DNA from: Myxococcales bacterium
GTDB taxonomy: Bacteria; Myxococcota_A; Polyangia; Polyangiales; Polyangiaceae
DNA: 64,000 nt
Reading direction: 5' to 3'
Assembly: GCA_025355005.1 (NCBI GenBank)
Contig: JANXLV010000029.1
Location: forward strand, 1 to 64,000
Positions 7,452 through 14,554 of the stretch are shown piece after piece. How positions within the stretch are numbered: the first letter of the stretch is position 1; every line of letters begins with the position of its first letter. The position numbers and the translations under genes were made by a program. Below the pieces are notes generated by a model. That model did not search any database. It had not been told where the DNA came from and saw only the letters and a list, made by a program, of their open reading frames with translations.

Positions 7452-9442
7452 GCGCCGCAGATTCCAAGCACGACAACACTCCCGACGCCGGTCCCGCGAC
7501 CAGCGCGCCGAACGCGTGGGTGGTCCCCTCGATCACCATCCTCGTTCTGTTCGCGGTCCTCACGGCCATCCTGTTCTTCGTGAACCGCGGTGACATCATC
7601 GGCCTGGCGGCGCCTGTCGTCGTTCCGGCGATCGTCGCGGCGCTCATCCCGCAGAAGCATGGCTGGCGTGTTCGCCTGCCGCTCGCGATCTTCGCGGGCC
7701 TCGCCGTGATCTTCGTCAGCCGCATGATGCCTGCCGTTGCCGTCGACGCGACGGACGTGGCGGAGATTCCGAAGGAGCCGAAGACGCTCCTCTCCTGGCT
7801 GCTCGCGCTGCCGTTGCTCGGCGCGGTGGCCGTGCTGTTCATGCCGCGTCAGGCGCACAAGACGCTGCAGTGGACCACGCTCGGCATCATGCTCGTCACG
7901 CTTGCCGTGAGCCTCCCGCTCATGAGCATCACGTGGGGCCGCGGCTACCACCTGAACCAGGACATCCCCTGGATCGAGAGCGAGTCGCTGCACTTCAGCA
8001 TCCACTATCACGTGGCCATCGACGGCATCTCGTTCTGGCTCGTGATGCTGACCACGTTCATCACGCCCATCGCCACCTACGCGTCCTTCGGCTCGATCAA
8101 CTCGCGCATCAAGGATTGGTGCTTCGCGCTGCTGCTCCTGGAGGGTGGGATGCTCGGCGCGTTCATCTCGATGGACCTGTTCCTCTTCTACGTCTTCTGG
8201 GAGGTGATGCTCATCCCGATGTACGTGATGATCGGCGTCTGGGGCGGCACGAACCGCATCAAGAGCGCGATCAAGTTCTTCCTCTACACGATGTTCGGCT
8301 CGCTCATGATGCTCGCTGCCATCCTGTACCTGGCGTACACGTTCGGCAAAGCGGCGCCCGGCGGCATGACCAGCTTCGACTACTTCGAGCTCCAGCGTCT
8401 GGTCCTTCCGCGGCACATCCAGATCTGGCTCTTCGGCGCGTTCGCGCTGTCGTTCCTCATCAAGGTTCCCATGTGGCCAGTCCACACGTGGCTGCCCGAC
8501 GCCCACACCGAAGCTCCAACGGCAGGCAGCGTGATCCTTGCTGCCGTCATGCTCAAGATGGGCACCTACGGCTATCTCCGCTTCTGCGTCGGGCTCTTCC
8601 CCGAGGCGAGCGGTGAGTACGGCGCCACGCTCGCAGGTGTGGCGGTCCTCGGCGGCATCCTCTACGGCGCGCTGTGCGCGTGGAAACAGGACGACGTGAA
8701 GCGGCTCGTCGCCTACTCATCCGTCGCCCACCTTGGCTACGTCATGCTCGGCATCTTCGCTGCCACGCAGGCGTCCATGGAAGGCGCCGTGCTGCAGATG
8801 GTGAACCACGGCATCTCCACCGGCGCGCTCTTCCTCCTCGTCGGCGTCGTCTACGATCGTCGTCACACGCGCCAGCTCGCGGACTTCGGCGGCCTCGCCA
8901 AGACCATGCCGGTGTACGCGACCATGTTCGTCATCGCCACGCTCGCCAGCATCGGCCTGCCCGGCACGAACGGGTTCGTCGGCGAGTTCATGATCATCAC
9001 GGGCACGTTCGTCTCGAACAAGCTCGGTCACGTCGCGGGCATCCAGTCCGTCGGCGCGGCGATCGGCGTCATCCTGGGCGCGCTCTACATGCTGACTGCC
9101 GTCCAGAAGATGTTCTTCGGCCCCATCACCAAGAGCGAGAACAAGCACGTGTCCGACATCAACGGGCGCGAGCTCATCGCGGTCGCGCCGCTCATCATCA
9201 TGATCTTCGTGATCGGCCTCTTCCCGAACATCTTCCTGTCCGGCATGCGTGACGCCGTCTCGCGCGTCGCGTCGGACTACTCCGCACGCCTGGAGCCCGC
9301 GCCTGCGATGAACCAGCGCTATCTCACCGGCCCCATCGTCCTCAATCCGCGAAGCTCGGACGCTCCTCCGGCATACGTGAAGCCGGACCCCGCGGCAGCG
9401 AAGGCAGACCCCGCAGCAGCGAATGGTGAGGCAAAGCAATGA
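7448..9442 (+). CDS. nuoM: NADH-quinone oxidoreductase subunit M (NuoM), extended
   Basis: Second antiporter-like proton pump of complex I, 664 residues compared with about 500 in E. coli. The canonical part starts near residue 112 (LLSWLLALPLLGAVAVLF) and contains the conserved FFLYTMFGSLMMLAAILYL block, LIKVPMWPVHTWLPDAHTEAP, and LVAYSSVAHLGYVMLG. The first 110 residues are extra: a hydrophilic head, then two or three hydrophobic stretches (for example VVPSITILVLFAVLTAILFF). The C-terminus is an Ala/Pro/Lys-rich tail. The start overlaps nuoL (ATGA) and the stop overlaps nuoN, so translation of all three is probably coupled. Confidence 0.95.
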   Translation: MSAADSKHDNTPDAGPATSAPNAWVVPSITILVLFAVLTAILFFVNRGDIIGLAAPVVVPAIVAALIPQKHGWRVRLPLAIFAGLAVIFVSRMMPAVAVDATDVAEIPKEPKTLLSWLLALPLLGAVAVLFMPRQAHKTLQWTTLGIMLVTLAVSLPLMSITWGRGYHLNQDIPWIESESLHFSIHYHVAIDGISFWLVMLTTFITPIATYASFGSINSRIKDWCFALLLLEGGMLGAFISMDLFLFYVFWEVMLIPMYVMIGVWGGTNRIKSAIKFFLYTMFGSLMMLAAILYLAYTFGKAAPGGMTSFDYFELQRLVLPRHIQIWLFGAFALSFLIKVPMWPVHTWLPDAHTEAPTAGSVILAAVMLKMGTYGYLRFCVGLFPEASGEYGATLAGVAVLGGILYGALCAWKQDDVKRLVAYSSVAHLGYVMLGIFAATQASMEGAVLQMVNHGISTGALFLLVGVVYDRRHTRQLADFGGLAKTMPVYATMFVIATLASIGLPGTNGFVGEFMIITGTFVSNKLGHVAGIQSVGAAIGVILGALYMLTAVQKMFFGPITKSENKHVSDINGRELIAVAPLIIMIFVIGLFPNIFLSGMRDAVSRVASDYSARLEPAPAMNQRYLTGPIVLNPRSSDAPPAYVKPDPAAAKADPAAANGEAKQ

Positions 9443-10917
9443 TGCTCTACTTCGCGCTCTCTCCTCTTGCCGTCGTCGGCGGCGGAGCATTGCTCCTGAT
9501 GATGGTCGAGGCGCTCTCCAGGCGCAGCAACGGCCTCGCCATGGGCACCACGATGGTCTTCGCAGCGGGCCTCGCCCTCAGCGCTGGCGTCTGGCTCTAC
9601 GGCGTCGAGGACATCCCCGGCCTCGAGGCGCTCGCGCCCTGGATCGTCATCGACCGCTTCACGCTCTTCTTCGACGGTCTGCTCTGCCTCGCTGGCATGC
9701 TCGCCTCGCTGCTGGCGGGCGGATATTTGCCCGAGCACAAGATGAACCGCGGTGAGTTCTACTCGCTGCTCCTGTTCGCCACGTTCGGCGGAATGATGCT
9801 CGCGGCGTCGACGGACGCGTTGACGCTGTTCCTCGGGCTCGAGACGCTCTCGATCGGCGCATACGCGATGACCGCGTTCCGCCGCACCTCTGCGCGCTCC
9901 GCAGAGGGCGCGCTCAAGTACTTCCTCCTCGGCTCGTTCGCCGCGGCGATCCTCCTCTATGGCTTCGCGCTGCTCTACGGCGCGACGGGTCACACGGATC
10001 TCGCAGGCATCGGCGGCGCCATCAAGTCGGGCACCAAGTACCCGGTCATGACGGTCATGGCGCTCGTCCTGATCATCGTCGGCCTCGCGTTCAAGGTGTC
10101 CGCCGTGCCGTTCCACATGTGGACACCGGACGCGTACGAAGGCGCGCCCACCCCCGCCACCACCTTCATGGCGGTCGCCGTGAAGGCGGGCGCGTTCGCG
10201 ATGATGCTTCGCGTCCTCCTCACCTGCTTCGGCGACGCCAAGTTCATGAGCTGGTCCTCGGGCTGGCCGCCGGCGCTCGCGACCATCGCCGTGATGACGA
10301 TGACGGTGGCAAACCTGATCGCAGGTCGGCAAGAGTCCGTGAAGCGCATGCTCGCGTACTCCAGCATCGCGCACGCTGGCTACATCCTGGTCGGCGTCGT
10401 CGGCACCATGCGTTCGGGCTCGCAGGCGAGCGCCAGCGTGCTCTTCTATCTGCTCACGTACACGGTCTCCACGGCGGGCGCGTTCGGCGCGCTCATCCTG
10501 TGCGGCCGTCGCGGCGCAGAGTCCGTGAGCTACGAGGACCTCGCAGGCATCGGCCGTCGCCACCCGGCGGCTGCCCTTCCGTTCGCGCTGTTCCTGATCT
10601 CGCTCGCAGGCATCCCACCCACCGCTGGGTTCTTTGGCAAGTGGTTCATTTTCCGTTCGGCCATGGACGGCGGCCTCTACTGGCTGACGATCATCGCGTT
10701 CATCAACAGCGTGATCGGGGCGTATTACTACCTCCGCGTGCTGGTCTACATGTACATGCGCGAGCCGGCGGCGGGCGCGCCCATCGCGGTGCCCATGAAG
10801 AGCGGCTACGTGAATGCCGCGCTGCTCATCAGCGCCATCCTCGTGATCGTCCTCGGCCTCACCCCCGGCTCGTCGCTCGACGTGGCGGTCAAGGCTGCTG
10901 GGGTCTTCGGAGGCTGA
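9439..10917 (+). CDS. nuoN: NADH-quinone oxidoreductase subunit N (NuoN)
   Basis: Third antiporter-like subunit of complex I, 492 residues, normal length. Recognisable blocks are LETLSIGAYAMTAFRR, SAEGALKYFLLGSFAAAILLYG, FKVSAVPFHMWTPDAYEGAP and RMLAYSSIAHAGYILVG, carrying the expected buried Lys and Glu residues. Two ATG codons stand in tandem at the start; the first overlaps the nuoM stop codon. It is the last nuo gene of the run and is followed after only five bases by a lipoprotein gene, so that gene is probably on the same transcript. Confidence 0.96.
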   Translation: MMLYFALSPLAVVGGGALLLMMVEALSRRSNGLAMGTTMVFAAGLALSAGVWLYGVEDIPGLEALAPWIVIDRFTLFFDGLLCLAGMLASLLAGGYLPEHKMNRGEFYSLLLFATFGGMMLAASTDALTLFLGLETLSIGAYAMTAFRRTSARSAEGALKYFLLGSFAAAILLYGFALLYGATGHTDLAGIGGAIKSGTKYPVMTVMALVLIIVGLAFKVSAVPFHMWTPDAYEGAPTPATTFMAVAVKAGAFAMMLRVLLTCFGDAKFMSWSSGWPPALATIAVMTMTVANLIAGRQESVKRMLAYSSIAHAGYILVGVVGTMRSGSQASASVLFYLLTYTVSTAGAFGALILCGRRGAESVSYEDLAGIGRRHPAAALPFALFLISLAGIPPTAGFFGKWFIFRSAMDGGLYWLTIIAFINSVIGAYYYLRVLVYMYMREPAAGAPIAVPMKSGYVNAALLISAILVIVLGLTPGSSLDVAVKAAGVFGG

Positions 10918-10922
10918 GCCGG

Positions 10923-11852
10923 ATGCGCCCCGCGCTCCTCACGTTCATCACTGTCGTTGCGATCGGTACGATCGGTTGCAACGACCCTCCCAAGGCGGCA
11001 TGGACGGATGCAGCCGGCACGTCGAACGACGCAGCGCCCGGGACCGATCCTGATGCGGGGGTCGTGATGAAGGCGATCCCCGTCCCTGCGGCGAGCATCC
11101 TCGCGATGGTGAATCCATACAGCTCGCCCGCATACACGGGTCCGACGGGCAGCATCGAGGGGACCATCTCCTACGTCGGCGATCCGCCAACGGACACGCC
11201 CACGAAGGCGGACCCCGCGAAGTGCCCGCGCGGCGAGGCGGTATACGGAAAGAGCTTCCGCCTCGGCGACACCACCGCCCAGGGCAAGGAGCTGATGGAC
11301 ACGATCGTCGCCGTCACTGGCTACAAGGACTTCTACGTTCCGGAGAAGCACGAGGCGGTCAACATCGAGATCGACGGCTGCGCGATCACGCCGCGCACCA
11401 TCACCCTCACGTTCGGGCAGAAGCTGGACGTCAAGAACAAGGGGCCCGAGATCATCGCGCCACTCATCGATCAGGGCGTGAGCGCGGTCATGATGGTCGC
11501 CGTGCCGCGCGCACCGGATCCGATCTCCCTCTACCCGAAGCGGCCAGGCCGGTTCGGATTGACTGACCACCTGGGCAAGACGTTCATGCTGAACGACGTC
11601 TACGTGCTGCTCCACCCGCTCCACACGGTGTCCGACGCCCACGGCCATTACCGCATCGACGGCGTGCCAGTCGGCAAGCTCACCGTGAACGCGACACACC
11701 CCGCGTTCGCGAGCGAGACGAATCAGCCGATCGAGATCCGCGCTGGCGTCGTCGTGAAGGCGGACCTGCTGGTCACGCAGAAGAAGCGCGACGGCGGCGC
11801 CAGCTCGAACGTCGCTCCAACACCAAGCAGCTCCATCCGCCCTCCGCGCTGA
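10923..11852 (+). CDS. Lipoprotein with cupredoxin-like and carboxypeptidase-regulatory-like segments
   Basis: Predicted lipoprotein of 309 residues, with signal peptide MRPALLTFITVVAIGTIGC and lipobox Cys at 19. After a short Asp/Ala/Gly linker comes GSIEGTISYVGDPP, then a region laid out like the cupredoxin-like proteins that carry an embedded carboxypeptidase-regulatory (CarboxypepD_reg) segment: ITPRTITLTFGQKLDVKN, then SDAHGHYRIDGVPVGKLTVNATHP. The usual copper-ligand Cys before the HP pair is Leu here (VLLHPLH), so type-1 copper binding is doubtful. The C-terminus is Ser/Pro-rich. The start lies six bases after the nuoN stop, hence likely co-expression with complex I. Its role is unknown. 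The gene ends three bases from the convergent TPR gene. Confidence 0.8.
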   Translation: MRPALLTFITVVAIGTIGCNDPPKAAWTDAAGTSNDAAPGTDPDAGVVMKAIPVPAASILAMVNPYSSPAYTGPTGSIEGTISYVGDPPTDTPTKADPAKCPRGEAVYGKSFRLGDTTAQGKELMDTIVAVTGYKDFYVPEKHEAVNIEIDGCAITPRTITLTFGQKLDVKNKGPEIIAPLIDQGVSAVMMVAVPRAPDPISLYPKRPGRFGLTDHLGKTFMLNDVYVLLHPLHTVSDAHGHYRIDGVPVGKLTVNATHPAFASETNQPIEIRAGVVVKADLLVTQKKRDGGASSNVAPTPSSSIRPPR

Positions 11853-11855
11853 GCC

Positions 11856-13460
11856 TCACATCTCCGCGAGCTTGTGCTCGTAGGGCGTGCGCGCGAATGC
11901 AGCCAGGCGCCGCTTGTCCTCGGTCTTCGTGGCCTGTGCGTCCAGGTTGACCCGCAGCGCCAGCAGCAGTGGGTGCGGCGCGGAGCGCGTGAGCATCGTG
12001 CGCTCTGCCTCCGTGAGCGGCCGCGAACGACGCGCACGTTCGAGCGTGGCAAACGTGATGAGAGGATCGCGACCGACAACGTCGGAAGCCCGAGCGAGCA
12101 GCAACGCAGCGCGTGCGTCTGGCTCGGTACCCGAACGAAGCAGCCGTGCCAGGAGCTCGTGGCGCGCGTCCAGATCGGGCAGCAACGGCGCTGGCTCACC
12201 GCGGCGCAGCGCGAGCTCGAGCCGCTCCGCGTCTGTCTCGGGCGCGATCACGTCCGTCGCAGCGAGCTCGACCGCCAGGTCGATCACGAGCGCGTCGCGC
12301 CCATCGAGCGGAGCATGCTTCGCGCGGTGCCCGAAGAGCGACGCGACACTGGGCCCGGCGCGCAACGCGAGCGAGGACGCGAGCGCCACGAACGCCGCAG
12401 TGGAGAGCTCGCCGGCGCCATGAAATTCCGGCGTGGCATGCGCAGGGTCCGCATTGGCTCCGAGCACCGCGAGCACGGCACCTGCGTCGGCGTCCTTCGC
12501 GTCCGCCGCGATCACGTCCGATGCCAGCGCGCGCGCCAGGTCTGGCTTGCCGAGCAAGAGGCCGCGGGCCGCGACCTCTCCGAGCCGCACGCGGGCATGT
12601 GCGGCGACGCCCTCGACATGCGCGCGATCGGCGGTCAGGATCGCGTGGTCGACGGCAAGACGCGCGATGAACGGCGCGACAGTCACGCCGTCTGGCTTTC
12701 CGAGGACTGCGTTCGACGCGACCTCGCGCGCCGCGCCCATGGCGCCTTGCCCGGCGAGCGCAACGGCTGCGCGAGACAACGGCGTGAACCTTTGCCGCCG
12801 TGCCGCGGACAGCCCGCGCGCAGCGTGGACCGCGAGCACCGCATCACCGTGCTCCGTGGACCACAGCAAGAGGGCGTCCCATGCCTCCGGCCGGTCCTCG
12901 AATGCGCGCGTAGCCGACAGCATTCGCGCGCGTGCCGCGTCCGGTGCGAGCTCACGGCTCACGCGTGCGTCGAGTTCGGCGTTGCGAGGATCGCTCGACG
13001 CGGCGGAGAGCAGCGCCGACGTCGCGTGTGCGGTGTCCTTCCGCGCGCTGGCGCACTCACTGTCTGCGGCGAGAGCCACGGACAGTGACGGGTCGAGAGT
13101 GAGCGCCCGAGCGACGGCCTCGTCGGCGTCCTTCTGATGTCCATGTATTCTACATGCAACGCTAGCAAGGCGCGCCCACACGAGCGGATCCCTGTCGTCC
13201 ACCGACAGCGCGTCCTTGTAGCGGGAATACGCGAGCTCCGGGCGGCCGTCCGCCTCCGCGAGGACGCCGGCAAGGAAGGCCGAGTACGCCTCCGCGGGGA
13301 CGTAGCGCGTCACCATCACGTCGCCGTCGACGACGCGCACCACGTTTTCCTCCACGCCACACCCGGACGCCCCCCCGAGCGGGACGAGCGCAACGAGCGC
13401 AACGAGCGCAACGCGCAGGCCACATGGCCGCGCCACGGCGGCCAGTCGCGTCGAGCTCAC
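11856..13460 (-). CDS. TPR-type lipoprotein, Ala/Arg-rich
   Basis: Predicted outer-envelope lipoprotein of 534 residues. The signal peptide ends in a lipobox near residue 31 (GGASGC). The region behind it has helix-turn-helix pairs of TPR type (AFLAGVLAEADGRPELAYSRYKDAL, then WARLASVACRIHGHQKDADEAVARALTLDPSL), and further degenerate Ala-rich helical repeats run to the end. The GTG start overlaps the hisC stop by four bases (GTGA). A longer frame upstream is hisC read out of frame. It is the last gene of the Lon-hisC-TPR unit. TPR lipoproteins usually scaffold envelope complexes; nothing shows the partner here. Confidence 0.85.
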   Translation of the reverse strand: MSSTRLAAVARPCGLRVALVALVALVPLGGASGCGVEENVVRVVDGDVMVTRYVPAEAYSAFLAGVLAEADGRPELAYSRYKDALSVDDRDPLVWARLASVACRIHGHQKDADEAVARALTLDPSLSVALAADSECASARKDTAHATSALLSAASSDPRNAELDARVSRELAPDAARARMLSATRAFEDRPEAWDALLLWSTEHGDAVLAVHAARGLSAARRQRFTPLSRAAVALAGQGAMGAAREVASNAVLGKPDGVTVAPFIARLAVDHAILTADRAHVEGVAAHARVRLGEVAARGLLLGKPDLARALASDVIAADAKDADAGAVLAVLGANADPAHATPEFHGAGELSTAAFVALASSLALRAGPSVASLFGHRAKHAPLDGRDALVIDLAVELAATDVIAPETDAERLELALRRGEPAPLLPDLDARHELLARLLRSGTEPDARAALLLARASDVVGRDPLITFATLERARRSRPLTEAERTMLTRSAPHPLLLALRVNLDAQATKTEDKRRLAAFARTPYEHKLAEM

Positions 13461-14545
13461 GCGAGCACCTTCGTGAGCGCAACGAGGAAGCGGTCGTTCT
13501 CTTCGGGAAGGCCGATGGTCACGCGGAGCTGATTCTTGAGGCGGCCGCCGCTCTGGTGGAAGCTCCGGCAGAGCACGCCGTGCGCGAGCAATCCCGCGTG
13601 CACCTCCTCCGCTGGCCTCTCGGTCCGGAGCCACAGGAAGTTAGCTTCGCTGGGTGTGACTGACACGCCGGAGAGCTTCGCAAGCGCCGCCGACATGCGC
13701 GAGCGCTCGGCGACGACGGCGTCGACCACGTGCTGCAGGTGCTCCCCGCCCTCACGCAGGACCGCGGCCACGGCGGCCTGGCTCACGGCGCTCACGTTGA
13801 ACGGCTGGCGCACCTTGTCGAGCTCCGCGACGAGCTCCGCGCGCGCCTCCAGCCACCCCACGCGCAGCGCCGCGAGACCCAGCTTGCTCACGGTGCGCAG
13901 GATCGCCACGTTGTCGTTTGCTGCACGAAGACCGCGAAGGCTCTTCCCCGCGTAGTCCCCGTACGCCTCGTCGATGACGCAGAGCGCGTTCGGTGCGGCG
14001 GCCACGACGGCCTCGACCTTCTCGGCGGACATCGCGTTGCCGGTGGGGTTGTTCGGCGTGGCGATCCACACCACGTTCGGCTGCATGGTCTCGATCGCGA
14101 GCGACATCGTGCGCACGTCGAGGTCCCACGACGCATCCAGCGGCACCTCCACCGCCTTCAAGCCGTGCGCGCGCGCCGTCACGCGATACATCACGAACGA
14201 AGGCGACGGCGAAAGGACCACGCCGGCGGGGTTGCGACCTCTGGGCCGCGAGAGGGCCGTGCAGAGCAGCGCGATCACCTCATCCGAGCCCGTGCCGACG
14301 AAGACCTCGGCGGGAGTGATGCCCGAGCGGGCCGCGATCGCCTCTCGGAGCTCGAGCGCGCGCGCGTCCGGGTAGCGCTCCATCGCGACCTTCGACATCG
14401 CGCGCATCGCGATCTCGGACAGCTCACGGCTCCTCAGCGGCGGCGCCTCGTTCGCGTCGAGCTTCGCCACGATTCCGTCGTGCCGCTCCGGCACGTACGC
14501 GCGCAGCTCCGCGAGCTCGGGACGGGTCAACGTTGTCAGGTCCAT
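13457..14545 (-). CDS. hisC: Histidinol-phosphate aminotransferase
   Basis: PLP-dependent class I/II aminotransferase, 362 residues. HisC converts imidazole-acetol phosphate to histidinol phosphate in histidine synthesis, and some homologues act on aromatic amino acids. Family marks are LDANEAPP near the N-terminus, ATPNNPTGN, the PLP-ring Asp in VIDEAYGDY, and the Schiff-base lysine K221 in TVSKLGLAALRVGW. The length fits. No other his gene is nearby; the gene sits between a Lon-like protease (nine-base gap upstream) and a TPR lipoprotein (four-base overlap downstream). A relative with different substrate specificity cannot be excluded from sequence alone. Confidence 0.9.
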   Translation of the reverse strand: MDLTTLTRPELAELRAYVPERHDGIVAKLDANEAPPLRSRELSEIAMRAMSKVAMERYPDARALELREAIAARSGITPAEVFVGTGSDEVIALLCTALSRPRGRNPAGVVLSPSPSFVMYRVTARAHGLKAVEVPLDASWDLDVRTMSLAIETMQPNVVWIATPNNPTGNAMSAEKVEAVVAAAPNALCVIDEAYGDYAGKSLRGLRAANDNVAILRTVSKLGLAALRVGWLEARAELVAELDKVRQPFNVSAVSQAAVAAVLREGGEHLQHVVDAVVAERSRMSAALAKLSGVSVTPSEANFLWLRTERPAEEVHAGLLAHGVLCRSFHQSGGRLKNQLRVTIGLPEENDRFLVALTKVLA

Positions 14546-14554
14546 GTCGCCTGC

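Noticed and set aside
10923-11852. Type-1 copper cupredoxin in the lipoprotein after nuoN
   Set aside because: The usual Cys/His pair is replaced (VLLHPLH), so a blue-copper site is not supported; only a general cupredoxin-like layout is kept.
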